The notes below the pieces were generated by a model. It was not told where the DNA came from. It made no database searches and saw only the letters and a list, made by a program, of their open reading frames with translations. A DNA stretch of 64,000 nucleotides from Rudanella lutea DSM 19387 (GTDB lineage: Bacteria > Bacteroidota > Bacteroidia > Cytophagales > Spirosomataceae): contig NZ_KB913013.1 of NCBI RefSeq assembly GCF_000383955.1, positions 4,483,694 to 4,547,693 of the forward strand. Reading direction: 5' to 3'. Below, in pieces: positions 50,350 to 60,207 of the stretch; the stretch's first letter is position 1; every line of letters begins with the position of its first letter. A program made the translations under genes and the position numbers.

Positions 50350-53300
50350 GTTTCAATCCTTCTTATCATGGATGTTGGTCAGTGACTGCCCAGACTCGCG
50401 TCATTGCAGTCTGGATGCCGAATACATTTCAATCCTTCTTATCGTGGATGTTGGTCAGTGACGGGGGACAGGGGCTGGTTAATCACCACATTGTCGGGCT
50501 TCAATCCTTCTTATCATGGATGTAGGTCAGTGACCGGGCCAGAGATGCGGGTTGGAGTGTCGATACGATGTTTCAATCCTTCTTATCGTGGATGTAGGTC
50601 AGTGACCAACTGCAGGTGTACCCTCCGCTACACCCCCGCTACGTTTCAATCCTTCCTATCGTGGATGTAGGTCAGTGACCTCTGCCAACGAATCTATTAC
50701 CTCGGAGCCAACGGTAGTTTCAATCCTTCGTGGATGTTGCTCAGTGACGAACCTTCGTAAAGGCTGACCACCCCCTACCATCATGTTTCAATCCTTCTTA
50801 TCGTGGATGTTGCTCAGTGACCCGATCAACTGCACTGTCGGGTATGGGTATAGTCCCGTTTCAATCCTTCTTATCGTGGATGTTGCTCAGTGACCACGAA
50901 CCCGCTGTTTTGAACGCGTTCAGATCAGCGGTGCCCAGTGCAAGTTTCAATCCTTCTTATCGTGGATGTTGCTCAGTGACGATACCGAACGGGGCCAAAC
51001 TACCCTACCACCGCGAGTTTCAATCCTTCTTATCGTGGATGTTGCTCAGTGACCAGGCAATGAGGCCAGCAGTTTGCCCCGCTCCTTTTGTTTCAATCCT
51101 TCTTATCGTGGATGTTGCTCAGTGACTCGATTTAGCGCGTGCTTGGGGGGCTGCTGACAGTGTTTCAATCCTTCTTGTCGTGGATGTTGCTCAGTGACTT
51201 GGCCTGATTCGCAATGAAAGCGATTGTCTGGCCACGTTTCAATCCTTCTTATCGTGGATGTTGCTCAGTGACACGCTACTCGAAGCGGCTGAGGGACTAC
51301 TGGCCTCACCGTTTCAATCCTTCTTATCGTGGATGTTGCACAGTGACGTTGTGCATCACTTTGATAAGCAAAGTTATACGTTTTGGTTTCAATCCTTCTT
51401 ATCGTGGATGTTGCTCAGTGACCATGATTGAACGCGAGCGCGCCTACATCGGAGCGCTAGTTTCAATCCTTCTTATCGTGGATGTTGCTCAGTGACTTGA
51501 GCTGTTGCTTGGAGTTCTTCGGAAACCCAGACCGTTTCAATCCTTCTTATCGTGGATGTTGCTCAGTGACCTGTTACCGGGGCCGCCGTGCCGCCACCTG
51601 GGGGCGGTTTCAATCCTTCTTATCGTGGATGTTGCTCAGTGACTCCAGATGGAAACCGCGATAGATTGAGTACATTAGGTTTCAATCCTTCTTATCGTGG
51701 ATGTTGCTCAGTGACAATTGCGACCTGTTTCAGCACAGGACATTGAGCAGTTGTTTCAATCCTTCTTATTGTGGATGTTGCTCAGTGACACGCCATCGTG
51801 TTCGATGTGGCTGGCGGCAAGGGTTAGTTTCAATCCTTCTTATCGTGGATGTTGCTCAGTGACTAGAATAGCGCGTACACCCGTCATTTTGATGTATTCG
51901 CGTTTCAATCCTTCTTATCGTGGATGTTGCTCAGTGACCCGACAGTCGCCTTTATGGGCAAGCCGCACGGCCGACGTTTCAATCCTTCTTATCGTGGATG
52001 TTGCTCAGTGACAGACAACGAAGCCGTAGAGGATGCCTGTAAGCAACTGTTTCAATCCTTCTTATCGTGGATGTTGCTCAGTGACGAGCCGGGTCTGTTT
52101 GGGTCGGCTACCTCGGCCGTAGAGTTTCAATCCTTCTTATCGTGGATGTTGCTCAGTGACTAGGTGCCGGGTGCGGTGGCCATTTCGATTAGGCTACGTT
52201 TCAATCCTTCTTATCGTGGATGTTGCTCAGTGACAAAACCCAGCGATGCCCCCAGCTGCGTAATGGTCAGGGTTTCAATCCTTCTTATCGTGGATGTTGC
52301 TCAGTGACGATTTGGGCGAGGAAGAGGCCGAAACCCGCATCTACGGGTTTCAATCCTTCTTATCGTGGATGTTGCTCAGTGACACTGCACCGGGAAAATC
52401 CACCAGCTGAAACGTCGTTTGTTTCAATCCTTCTTATCGTGGATGTTGCTCAGTGACGACGCATGAGGTTCGATGATTTGGGGGTTGATTGGGGTTTCAA
52501 TCCTTCTTATCGTGGATGTTGCTCAGTGACTGAACGTAATAGATTTTTTTACCCTGATTGCTGTCTAGTTTCAATCCTTCTTATCGTGGATGTTGCTCAG
52601 TGACCCCGCAAGTCGGTGATGTAGTTATCTGGCAGTACGGGTTTCAATCCTTCTTATCGTGGATGTTGCTCAGTGACCTTGCTTCGGCCTGTTGCTTTAG
52701 CCGTTCCTGTCCGGGTTTCAATCCTTCTTATCGTGGATGTTGCTCAGTGACGGCTCATTTCAATTGTCTCGAAATACTGCTCAATCTGTTTCAATCCTTC
52801 TTATCGTGGATGTTGCTCAGTGACTTGCAAGGTTTCAGCACCTTTAGCTTTATTACCGCAGTTTCAATCCTTCTTATCGTGGATGTTGCTCAGTGACTCG
52901 ACTTGACCAGCTTCTTGAACCGCTCGTCGCGGAGTTTCAATCCTTCTTATCGTGGATGTTGCTCAGTGACGAAGACCGGCTGCGGAAATCTCGGTGAGCG
53001 TTCAGTGTTTCAATCCTTCTTATCGTGGATGTTGCTCAGTGACCAGAAATCGGGTAGGTTGTATCAATGGTTTGGTGTACGTTTCAATCCTTCTTATCGT
53101 GGATGTTGCTCAGTGACTTTTCTGTGGGTTATAGGTTGCCTTGTTCGGCTGCCGAGTTTCAATCCTTCTTATCGTGGATGTTGCTCAGTGACACGGTTGC
53201 GGGCGTATTGCTGGGCCTCCCGGTAGCCGTTTCAATCCTTCTTATCGTGGATGTTGCTCAGTGACCCTCTGTCCGCTACGATCAGAGTTTGCCACCAGCC

Positions 53301-54823
53301 GCGTTTCAATCCTTCTTATCGTGGATGTTGCTCAGTGACTGACCGGCTAATTTTCCCGTTTACGCGAATATCCAGGTTTCAATCCTTCTTATCGTGGATG
53401 TTGCTCAGTGACTGATATTCTTGAAGCTATCCTTGAGAACATCGACCTGGTTTCAATCCTTCTTATCGTGGATGTTGCTCAGTGACAACCGGAGTATTTG
53501 TCTATCCAATACTCTTTCCAATGTTGTTTCAATCCTTCTTATCGTGGATGTTGCTCAGTGACATCCGACCTCTATCAGTCCGCTCACGGGCGGCTTAAGT
53601 TTCAATCCTTCTTATCGTGGATGTTGCTCAGTGACCGGATTGGTCGATAATCTCGATGTACGTGTACATGGTGTTTCAATCCTTCTTATCGTGGATGTTG
53701 CTCAGTGACATAGAGGCACACTTTTTTCGTTCTCCGTGCTGTATAGTTTCAATCCTTCTTATCGTGGATGTTGCTCAGTGACCCCGGTCGAAACAGGCGC
53801 CTTGCGTGATCGGTTTTTGTTTCAATCCTTCTTATCGTGGATGTTGCTCAGTGACCGCCACTTCATGAAATCCATGAATGGCGTAGCTCCGGTTTCAATC
53901 CTTCTTATCGTGGATGTTGCTCAGTGACATGATGCTGGCTATGAGCGGGGCAAACAGGACACTTAGTTTCAATCCTTCTTATCGTGGATGTTGCTCAGTG
54001 ACCGTATATACCGGTACGGGTAAAGCTGGCTCCCGGTGAGTTTCAATCCTTCTTATCGTGGATGTTGCTCAGTGACTGCTTCTCGTCCTTCACGTAAGCT
54101 GTTAGGTGCTCATCTGGATGGTTTCAATCCTTCTTATCGTGGATGTTGCTCAGTGACCAAGAGCTTCTCCAATCCATTCGATAGCGTCTGCTTGTTTCAA
54201 TCCTTCTTATCGTGGATGTTGCTCAGTGACTTGAGGGTAAAACGTATCAGGTTGTACGTAATGCAGACCCGTTTCAATCCTTCTTATCGTGGATGTTGCT
54301 CAGTGACGCAGTCAATGGGAAAACGGGCAATGTGACGTTAGACGTTTCAATCCTTCTTATCGTGGATGTTGCTCAGTGACTGACAAAAAAGCAAAACAAG
54401 AGGCTGATAATTGAGGTTTCAATCCTTCTTATCGTGGATGTTGCTCAGTGACGGTGCTGATGGGTGTTTCGAAACAATTCAGCCTGTTTTGTTTCAATCC
54501 TTCTTATCGTGGATGTTGCTCAGTGACGCATCGGGGCCGGGTTGGTACGTGTTCGCTACACTCGAAGTTTCAATCCTTCTTATCGTGGATGTTGCTCAGT
54601 GACAGTCGAGCAAATAACGCTCTACATACGAACGTCTTAGTTTCAATCCTTCTTATCGTGGATGTTGCTCAGTGACAAAATCGCCCGGTAGAGTTCCTGA
54701 TGGTCGGTGAGGGTTTCAATCCTTCTTATCGTGGATGTTGCTCAGTGACTAGAGGACCACTACTTAGAAAACCTCAAGCCTGAGGAGTTTCAATCCTTCT
54801 TATCGTGGATGTTGCTCAGTGAC
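50350..54823 (-). CRISPR. Type I-B CRISPR array, 61 repeats and 60 spacers
   Basis: The 37 nt repeat on the plus strand begins GTTTCAATCC and ends TTGCTCAGTGAC. On the minus strand it ends GATTGAAAC, the usual 3' handle of type I-B crRNAs, so the array is transcribed leftward from the leader at the right. First repeat 50350-50386, last 54787-54823. Most are identical. The five leader-distal repeats (50350-50679) differ at two to four positions (TTGGTC or TAGGTC instead of TTGCTC). The sixth (50717-50748) lacks TTATC. Other single changes: 51162 (TTGTCG), 51311 (TTGCACAG), 51753 (ATTGTGG). Spacers are 35-40 nt except one of 49 (50895-50943) and one of 44 (54077-54120). Polarity fits older spacers on the left. 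Confidence 0.97.
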
Positions 54824-55023
54824 GCGTTGATATGTGTAAAGCCTTGATTTAGTGGGGAAAAGCCGCTATTTGCTCCCTCTCTTTTTAGATAATTTAGCAC
54901 GTCAAAGAACGGTTTACAGCGCCCAAATATGCATCGCTCCGTAAAGCTAACCCGATGATTCATAGTAGCTTAAGGTCGTTTTTGGAGTTGATTCAAATAC
55001 GTTTGCACCCGGAAAGCTACCTA
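54824..55023 (-). promoter_or_regulatory. CRISPR leader
   Basis: 200 bp between the last perfect repeat and the cas4 stop. It is AT-rich compared with the flanks and has no ORF. On the minus strand CATATTTG at 54928-54935 is a near match to TAnnTTTG and may drive the array. Leaders of type I-B lie at this repeat end, where new spacers are added. Confidence 0.75.
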
Positions 55024-55596
55024 TCACCGAATGCAGACGTTCCGATACGTGCAAGTTACACAACGAGCCTTGGATTTCGTCGCCTTAGGAAACCGATTTT
55101 GGTCAATAATTGCAAAAACTGATTCGGCCGCCCGCTTCACATCGGTTTTATTCTCGTCGGAAATAGGTACCTCAATAACCCGGTTATTACTCCGCGTATA
55201 AACCAGAAAACCCCGGTCAACCCGTCGCCCAAAATTCTCCTCAATCAGCCAGGCATAACAGTATAACTGAGTCCTGTATGTGTCATAAACCCGATCTTTA
55301 TACTCCGCAAACTTGTAATCGAGTGGGACCATCGTGCCATCAGCAAAGCCCAGTACCTCATCCACCGTTCCGCGCAACAGGCTGTTGGTCAGGTATTGGT
55401 CGAGGTGTTTCTCTACCACGGCAAGCCGACGGCGCAGGTAGTCTTTATTCCGTTCGAGCCGCTCATCGTGCAGATGTCGCCCCCGCATAACCTTATAGTT
55501 GTTCTCTTCAAATTGTGGAATGCCCAGCACATACTCGAAATACGTAAACCGGGGACAAAACAGATACTCGATAATGTGGGAAGGGGTGAGGGTCAT
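55024..55596 (-). CDS. cas4: Cas4 (adaptation exonuclease)
   Basis: 190 residues. RecB-family nuclease that trims prespacers and chooses the PAM during spacer uptake. The N-terminal Cys lies in EYLFCPRFTYFEYV, and the C-terminal cluster is CVTCTYRNVC, which gives the four iron-sulfur ligands. The nuclease core shows MVPLDYKFAEY (Asp and Lys) and TQLYCYAWLIEE (Gln-Tyr motif). It lies last in the operon, 58 bp after cas2 behind a small palindrome. In most type I-B loci cas4 lies before cas1. Confidence 0.93.
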   Translation of the reverse strand: MTLTPSHIIEYLFCPRFTYFEYVLGIPQFEENNYKVMRGRHLHDERLERNKDYLRRRLAVVEKHLDQYLTNSLLRGTVDEVLGFADGTMVPLDYKFAEYKDRVYDTYRTQLYCYAWLIEENFGRRVDRGFLVYTRSNNRVIEVPISDENKTDVKRAAESVFAIIDQNRFPKATKSKARCVTCTYRNVCIR

Positions 55597-55660
55597 GGGC
55601 GAATGGGTGAAAGAGTGAAAGAGTGCGGGCCGCGTTTTCTCCCTCTTTCATTCTTTAGAA
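55594..55660. repeat. GAAAGAGTGAAAG hairpin between cas2 and cas4
   Basis: GGGTGAAAGAGTGAAAGAGTG (from about 55603) is complementary to CTCCCTCTTTCATTCTTTAG (to about 55659). It is the same sequence class as the element between cas6 and cas1. The cas4 start overlaps its left edge. Confidence 0.65.
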
Positions 55661-55945
55661 GAACAGGGCTCGTATTTCGTCGGTAACCAGTTTTCGGTCA
55701 AAGGCCTGCCCTAACAGGGCCGTTTGTTGTAGTTCGCTCCGGCTCATCGGGAAGATATACACCTTGTCGGTTTCTTCGTCAATCAGCTCTTCCAGTTGCA
55801 GTTGCAGCGTATCTTTCTGATTGGGGGTTAACGTACCCAGAAAACACGAAAACTGAACCCGGTACAGTCCCGCCTGCCGACAACATTTTGCCGCTTTCGT
55901 CCGCGATTTATCCTTCACAATATCGTACAGAACCCAAACGATCAT
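55655..55945 (-). CDS. cas2: Cas2 (adaptation)
   Basis: 96 residues, ferredoxin-like fold. MIVWVLYDIVKDKSRTKAAK begins with the usual beta strand and Asp8, and LYRVQFSCFLGTLTPNQ is the second strand region. With Cas1 it forms the integrase complex that puts new spacers at the leader end. Its start overlaps the cas1 stop by 4 bp (ATGA type). Confidence 0.96.
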   Translation of the reverse strand: MIVWVLYDIVKDKSRTKAAKCCRQAGLYRVQFSCFLGTLTPNQKDTLQLQLEELIDEETDKVYIFPMSRSELQQTALLGQAFDRKLVTDEIRALFF

Positions 55946-57006
55946 AGTTTTTGGTGGTCAAAAGTCGGCGTATTTTTTCCAATTAACTCGTTGGCAAACT
56001 GATGGGTGTCCAGTTGGATACAATGGCTGCGCGTCAGGTTACGCCCCCGATACCGAATCGGGTCCTGATCGAAAAAACCATTAAACGCATCAACAAGCAG
56101 CATCTTCCCTTCGGCATTGAGCGTTACCCCGCCCATTGATGCGCCGTTGCGCACGGCCGAAACCGCCGAAACATGGGCCCGCTCAGGGTCGCGGAGGTTC
56201 ACTTTCTTGCCCGAAAACAGCCGGAATACTACCTCGTCGGCCCAAACCCGGTACGGCTCAATAAAGTCATACACCATACTCAGTTGATTGTAATCGTCGC
56301 GATGCAGGAAACCAACATAAGGGTCCAGGCCGGCAATCATCAGCGCCTTCTCAATCCGACTGTACAGAATACCGTAGGCATAATTCAGAAAGGCGTTGAA
56401 GCCGTCCTGAGCCGGTCGGCTGCTGCGTCCGCTGAACTGATACTCCTTCGGCAGTACATAGCTGAGGGTTTCAAAATAGAGCCGTCCGGCTGTTCCTTCC
56501 AACCCGCGCAGCGTGTCGGCCACAGCCGCAACGTTGGGGGCCTCCTGGGTACTGATCGAGAGCGACAGAGCTTCCAGTCGGGTCAGCTTGTCATTGAGGT
56601 AATCAGTGTGCTGCGCCCGGTGTTTTTTCAGGTCTTTGATAAATTGGAGCTGATTGTCCACTTTAGTCATCAACCAGGTTTTCACCCACCGCAGCCCCTC
56701 AGGGCCCAGGCTTGCTTCGAGTTGGCGTTTGCGGATTTTGGTCGTGCTGCCCAGTTTGGTGTGCCATACCCGCCCAATGGGATCGCCGTGTTGTTCCAGA
56801 AACACCAGATCGACGTTATGGCGCATGGCCAGCTTCACGGCATCGGTACTGAGGCTCGTGCCTGTTGCCAGCATAATGTGGGTGACTTTCTCGGCCGAGT
56901 AGGTGGCTACACTCACGACGCGTCCGTCTTCGCCCCGGCGTCGGATGTCGAACATGGCGTCTTTTACGTGCAGGTAGGTTCCGTAGGTAGTGATGTGGAG
57001 TTGCAT
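55942..57006 (-). CDS. cas1: Cas1 (spacer integrase)
   Basis: 354 residues. The three metal ligands are Glu170 (LRGLEGTAGRLYF), His235 (YVGFLHRDDYNQ) and Glu250 (YDFIEPYR), the E-H-E/D set of active Cas1. YQFSGRSSRPAQDGFNAFLNY is the conserved core block. The N-terminal beta domain starts MQLHITTYGTYLHV. It is translationally coupled to cas2 and separated from cas6 by 70 bp with a palindrome. Confidence 0.97.
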   Translation of the reverse strand: MQLHITTYGTYLHVKDAMFDIRRRGEDGRVVSVATYSAEKVTHIMLATGTSLSTDAVKLAMRHNVDLVFLEQHGDPIGRVWHTKLGSTTKIRKRQLEASLGPEGLRWVKTWLMTKVDNQLQFIKDLKKHRAQHTDYLNDKLTRLEALSLSISTQEAPNVAAVADTLRGLEGTAGRLYFETLSYVLPKEYQFSGRSSRPAQDGFNAFLNYAYGILYSRIEKALMIAGLDPYVGFLHRDDYNQLSMVYDFIEPYRVWADEVVFRLFSGKKVNLRDPERAHVSAVSAVRNGASMGGVTLNAEGKMLLVDAFNGFFDQDPIRYRGRNLTRSHCIQLDTHQFANELIGKNTPTFDHQKL

Positions 57007-57107
57007 GGGTTAAAGAGTGAAAGGCGAAAGAGTGAAAGAGCAAAGCTGGAGTGCCGGAGCGACGTGAGCCGGTCTTTCACTCTTTCACTCTTTCGCTCTT
57101 TAAAATT
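57005..57107. repeat. GAAAGAGTGAAAG palindrome overlapping the cas6 3' end
   Basis: AAAGAGTGAAAGGCGAAAGAG (57013) is complementary to CACTCTTTCACTCTTTCGCT (57081 onward), and the centre reads GGAGTGCCGGAGCGACGTGAGCC. The right arm encodes the last Cas6 residues (KSERVKE) and its stop. Confidence 0.75.
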
Positions 57108-57778
57108 GTCCCGAATCCCCGCGATACGGCCTTGCCCATGCCCAGCCCATCGGGCAGAATTACATTCGTTGTGAAGCCGCCCGAAAAGACGACCATCGTC
57201 TGGTTTTTGAATTGGGTAGTGTGCTCCTCCGTTCGCAGCCGGACCATCACCCGCTCCGTGGGTTCCAGCCACAGCCCAAACTCCCGGAAGGTAGCCAGCA
57301 GCTGACTCGTCAGAATGCGTTTGAGCTGGGCCTGCCGTTCATCGGGCGTGTAGCGTTGATAGTCGCGGTAGTTGGCCTGATTGAGGGCCATCCAGCGCGT
57401 CTCGAACCGGTAGTCGATCAGGTCGTCTGAGATGCCGAGTGTGGCCTGTTCGTGTCGAATGTGCTTGCTCAGGACGGGAAAATCGGCCTCGTCAATCCGA
57501 AGCTGACGTATTTTGAGAAACAGTTGTGCCAGCAGCCCGGCCCCTTCGCCCGCTCCCACGAGTGTCGGGACTCGGTCGAGCACCTTATACTGCACGAGCG
57601 GGTAGGCGTAGCGGAACTTCACCTCGTCGTTGTCGGCTTCGAGGTGGTTATGCAGCAGGGGCGAGTACTCGCGAAACAGATCGCCGAAGTAACCCCGCAG
57701 CTTGTGCGCGTCGCGCGTCCGCAGGGCAATTTCAGGAAAGGTAATGGTGGTGAGGGGGAGGGTGGTAGTGGAAGGCAT
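57077..57778 (-). CDS. cas6: Cas6 (crRNA-processing endoribonuclease)
   Basis: 233 residues with two ferredoxin-like folds. The C-terminal Gly-rich loop is PDGLGMGKAVSRGFGTIL, the main family signature. FREYSPLLHNHLEADN near residue 35 is a likely site of the catalytic His. It cuts the repeat RNA to leave the 8 nt ATTGAAAC handle. It stands between cas3 and cas1, not at the front of the operon as in most I-B loci. The last seven residues come from a repeat element. It starts 2 bp after the cas3 stop. Confidence 0.92.
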   Translation of the reverse strand: MPSTTTLPLTTITFPEIALRTRDAHKLRGYFGDLFREYSPLLHNHLEADNDEVKFRYAYPLVQYKVLDRVPTLVGAGEGAGLLAQLFLKIRQLRIDEADFPVLSKHIRHEQATLGISDDLIDYRFETRWMALNQANYRDYQRYTPDERQAQLKRILTSQLLATFREFGLWLEPTERVMVRLRTEEHTTQFKNQTMVVFSGGFTTNVILPDGLGMGKAVSRGFGTILKSERVKE

Positions 57779-57780
57779 GG

Positions 57781-60207
57781 TTAGTGGTGGTGGGTTAGTG
57801 GCTGGCTTACAGAAGCATAGCCTGTATTTTGGCGAAAATTATCGTGGTTGTATTGATAGCAGGCTGACGGATTACTTCGACGCGAAACATAGAAAAAGTG
57901 CTCCTTTTCGCTGTCAAACACAATCTGTGATGCCTTACCACCTCCATTTGGTAAATAAGGAAGCGGTACGTTTACTACATATTCATAAAACCTAGCTTTG
58001 ATCAATGCAAATTCGCGCTTACGCTCGTAGGGTTTCAAGTCCTGCCGATTACTGATCGCTACGTACTGCTCCCAAAGTTGTTCAGCTTCCTCATTCAGCT
58101 GTACATAAACAGATTCCGTATCCTGGTCTTCGACAAACTGAAACTTGCCCACTTTCTCAAATTCCAACGCCTGTAATGCCGTCAATTCTTGTGATACCAA
58201 GACATCAGCCTGCTTGCGGACTTCCTCAAAATAGGCTTCAATCAAGGAGAGATAACCATGTTCGTCCGTCTCCGAAACAGCTTTTAATACATTACCCGTT
58301 TTTATCAGCAAGTCGCCCCCGTACACCATACCACTGGCTCGTTTCATTTCGGCAACAGCATATAGAAAAACCTCACTTGGTACAGCTTTCTCATTGTACC
58401 GGTTGGCGCGGCCAGCTGCCTGAATAATAGAATCAAGCGGAGCCATCGTTCTGAAAACTGTATCTACCGACACGTCAACGCCAGCCTCAATAAGCTGGGT
58501 AGAAATAATTACCTGCTGTTTGGGCCCTTTGTACTTTTTAATACGGTCGATAATTCGTTTGCGTTCGTAAGGGGTAATGAGTGTAGTGAGGTAATAAACG
58601 TCGGTTTTGTCTTCGCCCAAAGTAGTCGCCACAGTCTTGAAGCACTCCAACGTAGCTTTTTTGGTATTCAGAATGACCAGTACGTTTTTAGTTGGGTTAC
58701 CCTGGCAGTAGTCAATTACATCTTGCTGGAACTCTTTAAAACTGACCTCCTGACGGGTGCGGTTAATTAGCCGAGTTCGGTTAAAGTGTGGGCTTTTGAA
58801 ATAATTGCGATAGTTGGGTACCAACTCTGTAATCTCCTCATCAGGTGTGAAAATCAACGGTTGGGTGGCCGACATCAGCACGAAATAGCAATTGTACCGT
58901 TCGCCCAGCGTCTTAAATGTTTGCCGAATCAGGGGCCACAATTCGTACTTTACCTGCTGAACTTCGTCCAGTATGATAACTGAGTTAGCCAGATTGGGCA
59001 GTTTCAATAGTTTGGTTTTATCATTTGAAAACAGTGTTTCGAGCAACTGCACAAACGTCGTGACAACGATACCCGACTGCCACGTTTCAATCAAAAACTG
59101 ACTTTTATCCTGGTCAAGCGTATCATCACCAACTTTGTAGGCCGGTTCGGCTAAATGGTGATGTTTGAGCAAAATATCAGAAGTTGGATTGTTAAATACG
59201 TCCTGAAACACCCCAAAATTCTGGTCAATGATGGACGTAAAGGGGATAGTTATAACCAGGCGTCCGGCTTCCAGTCTCAGCTTCTGTTGTAATGCCAAAC
59301 CAACCGCCAGCGAAGTAAGCGTTTTGCCCAGTCCTGTTGGTAACGTAATGGAATACAGGTGCTGTTCGGGCTTGCAAATTCGGGAAACGGCTTCAAGTGT
59401 TTCCTGATAAGCCTGATTTTTTAGTTTATCCAGACTGCTTTGGGGCTTGTCAAAACCCTTCTGTTGCCGGTACGTTTCTAGCGCAGCTAAAGCCGGTTGA
59501 GTTGCCGATGGGACATCGATACCTTTCAGAATAACATCCGATTTGTCGGAGAGCAAAAGCGTGCCGTAGAACAACTGATGCCAGTAGAAATAGCGATTTT
59601 TGGCGTCAGCAGGAAGGTCTTCGTATTCGCCGAGGTCGAAAAAATCAAGTGAAAAATCCCCATATTCGTCCAAATACGCCTGCTCTTCAATATACAGTTT
59701 GAAGGACGCCCAATCGAAACTAAAGTCGACCACAGAGAGTAGTTCGTTTAGAATTGCTTCTGTCTCACCTTCATCTTGAAAGGCTGCAATTTGCTCAGAA
59801 AGAATATTGGCTTTTTCTTCTAAATACAGCTCATCTGCAAAATCTTTCAGATTGCCATGATGCCGTTTAACAGCCGTAAATACCAGATAAGGCAGAAGTT
59901 TACGATCAGTTTCGTTAAGATCAAACCGGGCTAAATACTGTTTAACTACCACTTTTGCTAATAGGGCCGACAGTAAGGCGTGTTCCTTTGGCCCTGTTAC
60001 TTTGTGGTCAGGCGAAAGCATGTATATTTGAAAAAAACGCGTTCCTTTCGCAACATCATGGGTTACCCCAGCCAGATAGCCAAGGTCTGCCAGTAAGCCC
60101 TCAGGCAAACCAAAATCAGTGTTTCGGTTTGTCAGCAATTGACGACATGACTCAGCTACCTGCCGCAAGTGTACAATTAGCGGAACGCCGGGGTGTGAAT
60201 AAAGCAT
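57781..60207 (-). CDS. cas3: Cas3 helicase-nuclease
   Basis: 808 residues. The N-terminal HD nuclease shows GVTHDVAKGTRFFQIY (His50-Asp51), KEHALLSALLA and AVKRHHGNL. The SF2 helicase has the Walker A loop LPTGLGKTLTSL (about residue 290), DEVQ (about 412), MSATQP and the last motif QAAGRANRYN. All motifs are present. It is recruited by Cascade to nick and unwind target DNA. The start overlaps the cas5 stop by 1 bp. The gene appears more AT-rich than cas1, cas6 and the host genes around. Confidence 0.96.
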   Translation of the reverse strand: MLYSHPGVPLIVHLRQVAESCRQLLTNRNTDFGLPEGLLADLGYLAGVTHDVAKGTRFFQIYMLSPDHKVTGPKEHALLSALLAKVVVKQYLARFDLNETDRKLLPYLVFTAVKRHHGNLKDFADELYLEEKANILSEQIAAFQDEGETEAILNELLSVVDFSFDWASFKLYIEEQAYLDEYGDFSLDFFDLGEYEDLPADAKNRYFYWHQLFYGTLLLSDKSDVILKGIDVPSATQPALAALETYRQQKGFDKPQSSLDKLKNQAYQETLEAVSRICKPEQHLYSITLPTGLGKTLTSLAVGLALQQKLRLEAGRLVITIPFTSIIDQNFGVFQDVFNNPTSDILLKHHHLAEPAYKVGDDTLDQDKSQFLIETWQSGIVVTTFVQLLETLFSNDKTKLLKLPNLANSVIILDEVQQVKYELWPLIRQTFKTLGERYNCYFVLMSATQPLIFTPDEEITELVPNYRNYFKSPHFNRTRLINRTRQEVSFKEFQQDVIDYCQGNPTKNVLVILNTKKATLECFKTVATTLGEDKTDVYYLTTLITPYERKRIIDRIKKYKGPKQQVIISTQLIEAGVDVSVDTVFRTMAPLDSIIQAAGRANRYNEKAVPSEVFLYAVAEMKRASGMVYGGDLLIKTGNVLKAVSETDEHGYLSLIEAYFEEVRKQADVLVSQELTALQALEFEKVGKFQFVEDQDTESVYVQLNEEAEQLWEQYVAISNRQDLKPYERKREFALIKARFYEYVVNVPLPYLPNGGGKASQIVFDSEKEHFFYVSRRSNPSACYQYNHDNFRQNTGYASVSQPLTHHH

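Noticed and set aside
50331-54675. Series of plus-strand ORFs of 60-112 residues with repeats of FNPSYRGCCSVT or QSFLSWMLLSD
   Set aside because: They are translations of the CRISPR repeat itself, which has no stop in two frames. There is no start signal and the array is read on the other strand.
56173-57174. 333-codon plus-strand ORF opposite cas1
   Set aside because: The minus strand encodes an intact Cas1 with all ligands. The plus frame is a shadow and runs through the palindrome.
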